A stretch of 8,671 bases of DNA from Sporosarcina sp. (GTDB lineage: Bacteria > Bacillota > Bacilli > Bacillales_A > Planococcaceae): assembly GCA_029263945.1 (NCBI GenBank), contig JARIDM010000216.1, forward strand, positions 1 through 8,671. The letters are read 5' to 3'. The notes under the pieces were generated by a model. The model made no database searches. It saw only the letters and a program-made list of their open reading frames with translations, and had not been told where the DNA came from. Shown here piece by piece: positions 1 to 5,730 of this stretch (position 1 is its first letter; each line of letters opens with the position of its first letter). The position numbers and the translations under genes were made by a program.

Positions 1-116
1 TTGACATCGTCGTGATTGGGAACCGTGGGTTAAATTCATTTCAAGAAATGGTGTTGGGCAGTGTCAGTCATAAAGTTGCCAAACGATCCCAGGTGCCCGT
101 GTTAATCGTTAAATAG
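1..116 (+). CDS. Universal stress protein (UspA family), C-terminal fragment
   Basis: The window opens inside this gene. Reading from base 3 gives 37 codons ending at TAG 114-116. The residues GNRGLNSFQEMVLGSVS fit the Usp ATP-binding pattern G-X2-G-X9-G-(S/T), and the end PVLIVK is the usual last beta strand of the fold. Usp proteins are small cytoplasmic nucleotide-binding proteins linked to starvation, redox and general stress survival; the molecular role varies between paralogs. The start, promoter and most of the domain lie upstream of the window, so I cannot say whether it is a single- or double-domain Usp. No strong intrinsic terminator follows directly, so read-through into the structured leader before the next gene is possible. 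Confidence 0.9.
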   Translation, partial: DIVVIGNRGLNSFQEMVLGSVSHKVAKRSQVPVLIVK

Positions 117-162
117 TAAGAAGATCAATCAATTTCATAATAGAGTTTTATTGCGCCACCAC

Positions 163-207
163 CACAACATATAGTCGGGTTGAACCGTTCCCGAACAATA
201 TGTTGTG
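163..207 (+). repeat. Stem-loop with 10-bp outer arms in the leader of the peptidase gene
   Basis: CACAACATAT (163-172) is perfectly complementary to ATATGTTGTG (198-207). Inside it TCGGG (175-179) pairs with CCCGA (190-194), leaving a 10-base loop. There is no T-run after it, so it does not look like a terminator for the upstream Usp gene. It may be an RNA arm of the leader discussed in the findings, or a DNA operator. The pairing is seen in the sequence; the function is unknown. Confidence 0.6.
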
Positions 208-244
208 TCGCTGTCGCAGAATAAGGTCATTTTGAAATTGACTC

Positions 245-272
245 AGATAGCGCAAGTATTTGCGATCTTTTT
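245..272 (+). terminator. Hairpin plus T-run abutting the peptidase RBS (possible attenuator)
   Basis: AGAT (245-248) and CGCAA (251-255) pair with TTGCG (260-264) and ATCT (265-268), with an AG bulge and a GTAT loop, followed by a run of five T (268-272). This is a weak intrinsic-terminator shape, but it sits immediately before the ribosome binding site AAAAGGGG (273-280) of the next gene rather than after a gene. That position suits a leader attenuator. The stem is short, so it may not terminate efficiently. Confidence 0.4.
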
Positions 273-289
273 AAAAGGGGTCTAGTGAA

Positions 290-1315
290 ATGGAAAGAGG
301 ACGGGGAAACTCAATTACCGATGTACCTGGTGTAAAAGTTGGGCATATCACGTTGGATGAAGAAATTTCAAATGAAGAGACAGTTTGTACAGGTGTTACG
401 GCAATTTTGCCTCACGCAGGGAATCTCTTCGAACAAAAGGTACCTGCTGCGCATTTCATCTTAAACGGTTTTGGCAAGACCGTCGGACTGATTCAGGTCG
501 AGGAACTTGGTGTCATTGAGTCCCCGATCATGTTAACCAATACTTTTAGCGTCTCAGCGGTATTACAAGGGACATTACAATATCTGCTTGGGCAAAACCC
601 GACGATTGGCGATTCTACAAGCTCGTTAAATATCGTTGTAGGCGAATGTAACGACAGTTATTTAAATGCTATGCGCTTAATGAAAGTTGAACCGAAACAT
701 GCCATTGCAGCGATTGACAACGCGACAAGTGAAGTCGTCGAACAAGGTGCGATTGGCGCAGGAAAAGGCATGATTTGTTATGAACGAAAGGGCGGCATTG
801 GTTCGTCATCTCGCATCGTCTATACAGCAACTCAAAATTACACGGTCGGTGTGCTTACGCTAACCAACTTCGGAAAAGCATCCGAATGTAAAATTAAAGA
901 TTGGCTAAAAGCAAATGGGCTTAATGAATCTGAATCTTCCCCAATACTGGACTCGGATGTCGAAAAACCTGACGGCTCCGTAATGGTGGTTGTGGCAACA
1001 GATGCACCTGTGAATGAAAGACAATTAAAACGTTTCGCTAAACGGGCAGCCATTGGTCTTGGGCGAACAGGGACTGCTGTACATAACGGAAGCGGCGATA
1101 TTATCATCACCTTTTCAAACGGCTATACAATCCCACACAATTGTGAGGGTATCGTCCATAATTACACGCTTCTACGTGACGATCATCCCGTAATGAATGA
1201 GCTATTCCAAGCAGTTGTAGAAGCAACAGAAGAGGCTGTCTATCAATCGCTATTGCATGCCGAAACTACAAAAGGCCGTAAGGGGCGCATTGTCGAAAAG
1301 TGGCCACTGCAATAA
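290..1315 (+). CDS. P1 (S58) family peptidase, DmpA/BapA-like aminopeptidase
   Basis: This is a full-length 341-residue member of the DmpA/BapA family: Ntn-type hydrolases that cut themselves into alpha and beta chains and release N-terminal amino acids from peptides, amides or beta-peptides. Recognised stretches are SITDVPGVKVGH near the N-terminus, GAIGAGKGM (153-161), KGGIGSSSR (167-175) and DGSVMVVVATDAP (228-240). By comparison with DmpA/BapA (cleavage before Ser250), self-cleavage should fall between Gly229 and Ser230, making Ser230 the nucleophile. Ser268 and Asp270 lie 38 and 40 residues later, the spacing I recall for Ser288 and Glu290 of BapA. The ATG at 290 is chosen because AAAAGGGG lies nine bases upstream. 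No signal peptide is visible, so it is probably cytoplasmic. The gene stands alone between a structured leader and its own terminator. The substrate cannot be inferred from sequence. Confidence 0.93.
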   Translation: MERGRGNSITDVPGVKVGHITLDEEISNEETVCTGVTAILPHAGNLFEQKVPAAHFILNGFGKTVGLIQVEELGVIESPIMLTNTFSVSAVLQGTLQYLLGQNPTIGDSTSSLNIVVGECNDSYLNAMRLMKVEPKHAIAAIDNATSEVVEQGAIGAGKGMICYERKGGIGSSSRIVYTATQNYTVGVLTLTNFGKASECKIKDWLKANGLNESESSPILDSDVEKPDGSVMVVVATDAPVNERQLKRFAKRAAIGLGRTGTAVHNGSGDIIITFSNGYTIPHNCEGIVHNYTLLRDDHPVMNELFQAVVEATEEAVYQSLLHAETTKGRKGRIVEKWPLQ

Positions 1316-1317
1316 AA

Positions 1318-1354
1318 AGCCCCCCACAACGGATTCTTAGTCGTTGCGGGGGCT
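1318..1354 (+). terminator. Terminator hairpin after the peptidase gene
   Basis: AGCCCCC (starting 1318) and CAACG (1327-1331) pair with CGTTG (1342-1346) and GGGGGCT (1348-1354), with one mismatch and a ten-base loop. It begins two bases after the stop codon. The run of A before it would make a T-run on the minus strand, while the plus strand has only a short TTAT after it. It can therefore act in both directions and is formally stronger on the minus strand. Confidence 0.75.
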
Positions 1355-1530
1355 TATGCACGGGGTAATAAGAGATTTCTAGCCTATCGACTAGCTTTTT
1401 TCACTTTCCAAGTGCTCCAACCATATACAACTGAGAAATTGGTTCAATCGAATAGAGTGAACAATTCAAATGTTTGTTTCGTTCGGCTCTCTGACACAAC
1501 CGAGCATATGCCCATGCAGAACGCACAATT

Positions 1531-1573
1531 AAAACCTGCCCAAAGAACGTTTACCCGTTCTTGGGCAGGTTTT
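1531..1573. terminator. Bidirectional terminator downstream of the UvrA-like gene
   Basis: AAAACCTGCCCAA (1531-1543) plus GAACG (1545-1549) pair with CGTTC (1556-1560) and TTGGGCAGGTTTT (1561-1573), with a single bulged A and a six-base loop. It lies 30 bases beyond the stop codon of the minus-strand UvrA-like gene and is the natural terminator for it. The bases between this hairpin and the previous one (1355-1530) hold no convincing gene or promoter, only a weak imperfect inverted repeat at 1437-1466. Confidence 0.85.
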
Positions 1574-1603
1574 GTATATAGAGTTGTTTTGATGCCTCGT
1601 TTG

Positions 1604-3874
1604 TTATACATTCACGCGCTTGCTAAGCCACTTCGCTGTTGGTGTTTCCGCCCGTAACAACTCTTCCGGCGTCCCTTGAAATAAAAGGTGTCCTCCTTTT
1701 TTACCGCCGCCTGGCCCCATTTCGATGACCCAATCGCTTACCGCGATGAAGTCCAAGTTGTGTTCAATGATGATGACGGAATTTCCGTTATCTACAAGAC
1801 TTTGAAAGACTTCAAGAAGCCTCACATTATCTTGGCTGTGCAGCCCCAAAGACGGCTCATCTAATAAGTAGATTTGTCCTTCTCTTTTTAAATGACTCGC
1901 AAGTTTGAGGCGTTGGATTTCCCCACCACTTAAAGAACTCGTTGTCTGTCCCAATGTCAAATAGCCTAATCCGACATCTTTAAGTGTATTCACTTTCTTT
2001 AGAATGGTTGCAACTTCAAAATAAGTCATTGCCTCATCTATCGTCATCGCTAAAATGTCTACGATATTTTTGCCTCCATATCGATAAGACAAAGCCTCAT
2101 CAGAAAACCTCGTTCCGCCGCAAGCTTCACAAGTAACGGTTACAGGATCTGCGAATGCGACGTCAGGTGTTGTGACACCTTTCCCATCGCAAACAGGACA
2201 TGCACCCAGTGAATTAAAACTGAACAAACCAGGTGGTTGCCCCGTTTTCCTTGAAAGAATTGCGCGTATATTATCCATAATCCCCATATATGTCGCAAGT
2301 GTCGAACGACTTGATGTGCCAATACTTTTTTGACTCACTGATATCGTTTCAGGGTACTTTTTTACAAAAGCATTAAACAATAAAGAACTTTTACCCGATC
2401 CTGATACACCGCAGATCGAAACCAATCCATGCTTCGGGATGTCTACGCTAATATTTTCAAGGTTATTGTCATTGGCATTTTTAATTGTAAAGTGATCCTT
2501 TATGTTTCTTGGCTTTTTGTTTATTTGCAGTTTACGGTTGAACGTTTCTGCAGTTGGTGTGTTTTGAAGTCCTGCTTGTTTCCCTTGATACAAAACTTCT
2601 CCACCGTTTACACCTGCACCTGGCCCCATTTCTATAATTTCATCCGCGATTTGTATGACGGATAAATTATGTTCGATCACGATTACCGTATTATGATTGT
2701 CTTTTAAGCTTTTAAGCATTTGGATTAGCTTAGCTATTTCTTCAGGATGAAGCCCAGCACTCGGTTCATCAAAGATATACGTAAGATTGTTTAAACTGCT
2801 GCCCAAATGACGCGCGATTTTCACTCTTTGTGCCTCCCCGCCCGAAAGTGTACCCATCTTTCTTGATAGACTCAAATACCCCAAGCCCAATTCAACAAGT
2901 TGCTTAACCGTTGGAATTGCTTGCTGTGCGATTGACGTGCCTATTGGATCCTTGATTTTCTTCAGTTCATCCAAGAGGTCTGTCAGTTCTAATTGGTCAT
3001 ATTCTGCGATATTGAAGCCATTTATTTTACAGACCAATACTTGAGGATTCAGTCCTGACCCTTCACATGTCGGGCATAATGTATGTGTTGAAACAGCTAA
3101 GACATCTGCTTGCGACGTTTGTTTTAGTTTCGACACGTCACGGTTGATATACAGCCTTGTAAACCTTGGCAGCAAACCATCCCACTCATGATCATGTGGG
3201 CCGTCTTTTGTGTGAAAAGGTGCAAATACTCTTTCCCCTTCTGGAGGACCATAAATTAAAAGATCGTAGGCCTCTTTTGAATAATCCTTTATTGGTTTAT
3301 CTGGATCAAATAAGCCGCCTGTCATCATCCACCTTCCTTGCCACCCTGAAGGAGAGAGTGGCTTAAATTTCACAGCATAATCCCGGAGCGACTGATTGAC
3401 GTCAATGATTTTCGTTACATCTGGAGCAATGACCTCTCCGTATCCGCTACATGTTGGACACCTGCCAAATGAACTTTGACTTGAAAAGTCCGTAGCAGAA
3501 CCAATTTGCGGCCTGCCCATTCGTGAAAATAAGAGTCGAATCAATGGATGGATGTCCATATAAGTCCCTACTGTTGAGCGTGAATTCCCGCCTACAGGTT
3601 TTTGCTCAACAACTACTACTGGGCTTAAGTGTTGCATGAGATCAGCATGGGGCCTTTCATACCGCGGCATCTGGTTTCTTACATAGAGTGGATAGTTCAA
3701 CGTCATTTGTCTTCTACTTTCTCTTGCCAATGTATCGAACACGACCGAACTTTTTCCCGATCCGGAAAGACCAGTAAATACGGTGATTTTTTCTTTCGGT
3801 ATAGTCAAATCTATATTCTTTAAATTATTTTCTTGAAGTCCTCTTAAAATAATTTCATCTTTTCTTTCACTCAT
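1604..3874 (-). CDS. UvrA-like ABC ATPase lacking the UvrB-binding domain
   Basis: The protein has 756 residues from the preferred start, against about 950 for canonical UvrA, and carries both ATPase modules of the UvrA family. Numbering from an upstream in-frame ATG (base 3922): Walker A GLSGSGKSS at 51-59, signature LSGGE at 359-363, Walker B with DEPSAGLH at 385-392; second module GVSGSGKSS at 505-513, LSGGE at 664-668, DEPSLGLH at 688-695. Zinc-finger cysteine pairs are present at C155/C158 with C283/C286, and C575/C578 with C598/C601. The first zinc module and the UvrB-binding domain, expected after the LLFSRMGRP segment (131-138), are absent. Canonical UvrA finds DNA damage and loads UvrB; this short class probably binds DNA or protects against DNA-binding drugs without UvrB (family knowledge plus inference). 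The start at 3874 (MSERKDE) is chosen because GAGG lies eight bases upstream; the ATG at 3922 has no recognisable ribosome binding site. The gene is monocistronic. Confidence 0.93.
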   Translation of the reverse strand: MSERKDEIILRGLQENNLKNIDLTIPKEKITVFTGLSGSGKSSVVFDTLARESRRQMTLNYPLYVRNQMPRYERPHADLMQHLSPVVVVEQKPVGGNSRSTVGTYMDIHPLIRLLFSRMGRPQIGSATDFSSQSSFGRCPTCSGYGEVIAPDVTKIIDVNQSLRDYAVKFKPLSPSGWQGRWMMTGGLFDPDKPIKDYSKEAYDLLIYGPPEGERVFAPFHTKDGPHDHEWDGLLPRFTRLYINRDVSKLKQTSQADVLAVSTHTLCPTCEGSGLNPQVLVCKINGFNIAEYDQLELTDLLDELKKIKDPIGTSIAQQAIPTVKQLVELGLGYLSLSRKMGTLSGGEAQRVKIARHLGSSLNNLTYIFDEPSAGLHPEEIAKLIQMLKSLKDNHNTVIVIEHNLSVIQIADEIIEMGPGAGVNGGEVLYQGKQAGLQNTPTAETFNRKLQINKKPRNIKDHFTIKNANDNNLENISVDIPKHGLVSICGVSGSGKSSLLFNAFVKKYPETISVSQKSIGTSSRSTLATYMGIMDNIRAILSRKTGQPPGLFSFNSLGACPVCDGKGVTTPDVAFADPVTVTCEACGGTRFSDEALSYRYGGKNIVDILAMTIDEAMTYFEVATILKKVNTLKDVGLGYLTLGQTTSSLSGGEIQRLKLASHLKREGQIYLLDEPSLGLHSQDNVRLLEVFQSLVDNGNSVIIIEHNLDFIAVSDWVIEMGPGGGKKGGHLLFQGTPEELLRAETPTAKWLSKRVNV

Positions 3875-3882
3875 GTTGTTGG

Positions 3883-3886
3883 CCTC
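3883..3886 (-). promoter_or_regulatory. Ribosome binding site that decides the start of the UvrA-like gene
   Basis: On the minus strand GAGG is followed by eight bases and then the ATG at 3874-3872. The upstream in-frame ATG at 3922 is preceded by an AT-rich stretch with no purine-rich Shine-Dalgarno match, so the 16-residue longer form is less likely. Confidence 0.6.
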
Positions 3887-3969
3887 ATTTCTATCAAAGA
3901 TTGAGCATTTGCTAAGCTTCATCTTGTTTATAAGGAAATCTATTGATAGTTAACCATTTCCCTCTTTTT

Positions 3970-3984
3970 GTAGTTTTACACTAC
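3970..3984 (-). promoter_or_regulatory. Dyad GTAGT-N5-ACTAC upstream of the UvrA-like gene
   Basis: GTAGT (3970-3974) and ACTAC (3980-3984) form a perfect 5-5-5 inverted repeat about 95 bases before the start codon. On the minus strand it overlaps the spacer and -10 of a possible promoter, TTGCTA, 19 bases, TACAAA. Both hexamers match only four of six consensus positions. This could be an operator, but the short arms make a chance dyad possible. Confidence 0.3.
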
Positions 3985-4015
3985 TTAACATTAGCAACGT
4001 AGATTGTTGGCATAA

Positions 4016-4058
4016 AAAAAGCAGGCAAGATTCGTTGTTAGAATCTTGCCTGCTTTTT
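4016..4058. terminator. Strong terminator with an 18-bp perfect stem after cueP
   Basis: AAAAAGCAGGCAAGATTC (4016-4033) is perfectly complementary to 4041-4058, with a seven-base loop. On the minus strand it starts two bases after the cueP stop codon and ends in a T-run, a textbook intrinsic terminator. It also insulates the UvrA-like gene from cueP transcription. It would work on the plus strand too, but no plus-strand gene reads into it. Confidence 0.95.
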
Positions 4059-4060
4059 AT

Positions 4061-4585
4061 TTAGCCTAGTTGCATCGTTGTGATACAAGTATTGTCTCCA
4101 TCAAATGTCGTAATTTCCGCATTTGTCTCACGCTCGTCTTGCGTAATCGTTACTGTGAACGTATCGTTGCGTGGGAGCCACAAATCAATAAAACCATTTG
4201 CTTCTGTTTTCTTCGTTTCTTCTAAAATTACATTGCCTTTAGCATCGACAATATGCACATTAAACTCTTCTTCGACAAGCTCGCCCTGACACCCTGTTAA
4301 ACTATGAATGTCACATGGATGTGTTTGATTCACAAATGGGGCAATTGATACAAAAAATTCATCAGTTGGAAGTGCATAAGTTGTAACGGCTTGTTTTTCA
4401 TCCGTTACGACAAGTTCAGACGATGTAATAGAAGCAGATGCCGCTTCTTTATTTCCCACTGTATAGTCGTGAACCAGCGTCTTGATGTCTGTTGGATTTT
4501 CTGCTTCATTCATAGCCTGATTCGCACTACAGCCTACCAATAATAGTGATGCAAAAGCTACGATTGAAATTATTTTCATTTTCAT
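4061..4585 (-). CDS. cueP: CueP-family metal-binding lipoprotein
   Basis: The 174-residue protein starts with a lipoprotein signal peptide: basic MKMK, a hydrophobic core to about residue 16, then lipobox LVGC with lipidated Cys19. It should therefore be tethered to the outer face of the membrane. The body matches the CueP family: FFVSIAPFVNQTHPC (77-91), the HSLTGCQGEL segment (94-103), NGFIDLWLPR (130-139) and TCITTMQL (166-173). Cys91, Cys99 and Cys167 have the spacing (X7, then 68) of the three conserved cysteines I recall in Salmonella CueP (Cys96, Cys104, Cys172), a periplasmic copper-binding protein involved in copper tolerance. His89 and His94 flank the first cysteines. The ATG at 4585 is supported by AGGAG ten bases upstream (4596-4600). 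No copper ATPase, CopZ or CsoR/CueR gene lies nearby, so any copper role rests on family membership. Confidence 0.92.
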   Translation of the reverse strand: MKMKIISIVAFASLLLVGCSANQAMNEAENPTDIKTLVHDYTVGNKEAASASITSSELVVTDEKQAVTTYALPTDEFFVSIAPFVNQTHPCDIHSLTGCQGELVEEEFNVHIVDAKGNVILEETKKTEANGFIDLWLPRNDTFTVTITQDERETNAEITTFDGDNTCITTMQLG

Positions 4586-4645
4586 TTTTCCACAACTCCT
4601 ACATTTGCGATTTGTATTGTTAGCCTATATCTCGATAATGGCTTC

Positions 4646-4686
4646 ATTATACATTTTTGAATCGACTAAGTATAACAATGTTATAC
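4646..4686 (-). promoter_or_regulatory. Probable cueP promoter with an operator-like 17-bp palindrome
   Basis: A perfect TATAAT on the minus strand (4646-4651) lies about 60 bases before the cueP start. At 17-base spacing the -35 position is a poor TATACT (4669-4674). Overlapping it is the perfect palindrome GTATAAC-AAT-GTTATAC (4670-4686). A weak -35 covered by a dyad suggests control by a dimeric regulator. A second small inverted repeat, ATAATG (4635-4640) with CATTAT (4645-4650), overlaps the -10. The palindrome does not match the GC-rich CsoR-type or TACAnnTGTA CopY-type copper operators I know. Confidence 0.5.
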
Positions 4687-4708
4687 AAATCTGTTAGGAA
4701 AAGCACAT

Positions 4709-4751
4709 AAAAAAAGATGACACCGACACTTTTGGTGTTGAAGTCATCTTT
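4709..4751 (-). terminator. Terminator of the small charged-protein gene
   Basis: AAAGATGAC (4713-4721) pairs with GTCATCTTT (4743-4751); inside, ACAC (4726-4729) can pair with GTGT (4735-4738). On the minus strand the stem follows the stop codon by eight bases and ends in a seven-T run (complement of 4709-4715). This supports the reality of the small gene upstream of it. Confidence 0.8.
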
Positions 4752-4759
4752 ACTGGCGA

Positions 4760-4987
4760 TTATTTGTATTTCTGTTCACTTGAAGAATCACTTTTCGTAT
4801 CGTGATGTCGCTTCTCCTCTTTTTCTTCTAATCGCTTATCTTCCAAGGGAATCGAATCCACTGTTTTCATATCCTCATGCATATCATAGATACTTTCTTT
4901 ATCTGTCGGCAAGTTTTCGGGGTTATCCATGTAGGCACCCTCTGCATCTTTTCTGTCTTTTTCCGTAAACACTTTCTTCTTATCCAA
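4760..4987 (-). CDS. Small highly charged protein of unknown function
   Basis: I do not recognise this family. From the preferred start it encodes 75 residues, almost entirely hydrophilic, rich in Lys, Glu and Asp, with no membrane segment, signal peptide or cysteine. The tail (KRLEEKEEKRHH... SSSEQKYK) is likely disordered or helical. Reality is supported by a dedicated terminator 8 bases downstream and a Shine-Dalgarno-like AAAGG (complement of 4999-5003). That site is only two bases from an in-frame GTG (4996) but 11 bases from the TTG at 4987, so TTG is preferred; the GTG start would add three residues. It is divergent from the YflT-like stress gene. A GTTTAA box 13 bases from GTGAAT in the shared gap hints at sigma-B control, which would make it another small stress protein (inference). 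Confidence 0.65.
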   Translation of the reverse strand: MDKKKVFTEKDRKDAEGAYMDNPENLPTDKESIYDMHEDMKTVDSIPLEDKRLEEKEEKRHHDTKSDSSSEQKYK

Positions 4988-5028
4988 CGAAATCACAGCC
5001 TTTCTTTATGAATGCTTCTCTATATATT

Positions 5029-5053
5029 ATTCACATTTTCAGGAAACTTAAAC
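5029..5053 (-). promoter_or_regulatory. Possible sigma-B-like promoter for the small charged-protein gene
   Basis: On the minus strand GTTTAA (complement of 5048-5053) is a perfect sigma-B -35. After 13 bases comes GTGAAT (complement of 5029-5034), which matches the sigma-B -10 GGGTAT at four of six positions. A sigma-A reading with a TAATAT -10 in the same AT-rich stretch is an alternative. Confidence is low because the -10 is imperfect. Confidence 0.3.
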
Positions 5054-5074
5054 GTCTTATTGAATAAGAGAGGT

Positions 5075-5098
5075 GTTTTATAATCGATTTCTGGGTAA
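5075..5098 (+). promoter_or_regulatory. Sigma-B-type promoter of the YflT-like stress gene
   Basis: GTTTTA (5075-5080), a 12-base spacer, then GGGTAA (5093-5098), closely matching the sigma-B consensus GTTTaa-N12-14-GGGTAt of Bacillus. It lies 40 bases before the start codon. B. subtilis YflT is a member of the sigma-B general stress regulon as I know it, so promoter and gene product agree. Confidence 0.75.
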
Positions 5099-5121
5099 AG
5101 TACAGAAAAGACTAAAAGAAC

Positions 5122-5126
5122 AGGAG
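5122..5126 (+). promoter_or_regulatory. Ribosome binding site deciding the start of the YflT-like gene
   Basis: AGGAG at 5122-5126 is followed by 11 bases and ATG at 5138. An in-frame GTG at 5126 overlaps the Shine-Dalgarno itself and cannot be the start, so the four-residue longer form is rejected. Confidence 0.75.
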
Positions 5127-5137
5127 TGTTTTCGATT

Positions 5138-5629
5138 ATGAAGAATCGATATATCGGTACACGATTCACCGTTAACGCAGCACTAGATGAGATTAAGGAA
5201 TTGAGGTCACTCGGCTACAGAGAAACCCAAATGACCGTGGTCGCACAAACAGATGATGATTTGGCTCAGTTAAACAAACAAACTGCTGTTTCTATTGAAG
5301 GAAAAGAAGACGAAACCTTGCTAAGACGTTTCAAAGGCCTGTTCATGGACCACAAACACAAAAAAGAAAGTATTTTTGAAGAGTTAGGATTTTCAAAAGT
5401 AGAAGCTGAAAATATTTATCAAGAAATGAAAGACAATGGTATCGCGCTTTTCGTTGAAGATGTCACACCTGGCCCTGAATCCAATAAACAGGCTACCAAT
5501 CATTTAATTGAATCAGATAGTAGCGCAGCAATGACAAACAGTGGTGAAGTGCTCTCTAACGAAGAAGGATCAGACAAAAATAAGCCTGTAATGGATACCA
5601 TGCCGCCTTTAGATACAACCAATTTATAA
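5138..5629 (+). CDS. General stress protein, YflT/GSP17M family
   Basis: A 163-residue soluble protein. Residues 1-108 form the GSP17M (heat-induced stress protein YflT-like) domain: MKNRYIGTRFTVNAALDEIKE at the start, then LRSLGY, MTVVAQT, and a closing GIALFVEDV strand. The pattern of a helix after a short strand, followed by 'GY...TVVA', is typical of these domains. Residues 110-163 are an unusually long Ser/Asn/Glu-rich tail, probably disordered. The biochemical role of the family is unknown; in B. subtilis it belongs to the sigma-B general stress response. Here a good sigma-B promoter precedes it (5075-5098) and a strong hairpin follows, so it is monocistronic. It has no cysteine or membrane segment, so it should be cytoplasmic. 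Confidence 0.88.
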   Translation: MKNRYIGTRFTVNAALDEIKELRSLGYRETQMTVVAQTDDDLAQLNKQTAVSIEGKEDETLLRRFKGLFMDHKHKKESIFEELGFSKVEAENIYQEMKDNGIALFVEDVTPGPESNKQATNHLIESDSSAAMTNSGEVLSNEEGSDKNKPVMDTMPPLDTTNL

Positions 5630-5653
5630 GTGGTATGTAAACCTGTCAACTAA

Positions 5654-5699
5654 AAACCGCTTGAAGCCAAAGTATTTGCAACTTGGCTTCAAGCGGTTT
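5654..5699. terminator. Bidirectional terminator shared by the stress gene and the hslO operon
   Basis: AAACCGCTTGAAGCC (5654-5668) plus AAGT (5670-5673) pairs with ACTT GGCTTCAAGCGGTTT (5681-5699) with one bulged A, giving a stem of about 19 bp. It follows the plus-strand stop by 24 bases. On the minus strand it ends in GGTTTTTA and is the only good terminator downstream of hslO. Confidence 0.88.
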
Positions 5700-5730
5700 C
5701 CAATTATTAGTAATGTATTTAATTTCTAAC

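Noticed and set aside
136..141. CATAAT as a -10 for a transcript covering the structured leader
   Set aside because: No recognisable -35 at 16-18 bases upstream; kept only as a possibility, not annotated.
232..266. TTGAAA/TTGACT as -35 of a promoter just before the peptidase gene
   Set aside because: No acceptable -10 at 16-18 bases: the candidates AGTATT, GTATTT and TGCGAT are poor, and the segment forms the hairpin described above.
838..1110. 90-codon minus-strand open frame inside the peptidase gene
   Set aside because: Lies antisense to a well-supported conserved gene; composition and Ser/Pro/Thr-rich translation are typical of a shadow frame.
1379..1400. CTAG...CTAG followed by six T, resembling a terminator
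   Set aside because: Only four base pairs, because CTAG is self-complementary; too weak, and the strong hairpin at 1318-1354 already serves the peptidase gene.
1437..1466. Imperfect inverted repeat AATTGGTTCA / TGAACAATT
   Set aside because: One bulged base, no T-run and no promoter or gene beside it; AT-rich and compatible with chance or a decayed structure.
1412..1657. 81-codon plus-strand open frame after the peptidase gene
   Set aside because: It runs through the bidirectional terminator at 1531-1573 and overlaps the 3' end of the UvrA-like gene; no ribosome binding site and no recognisable protein features.
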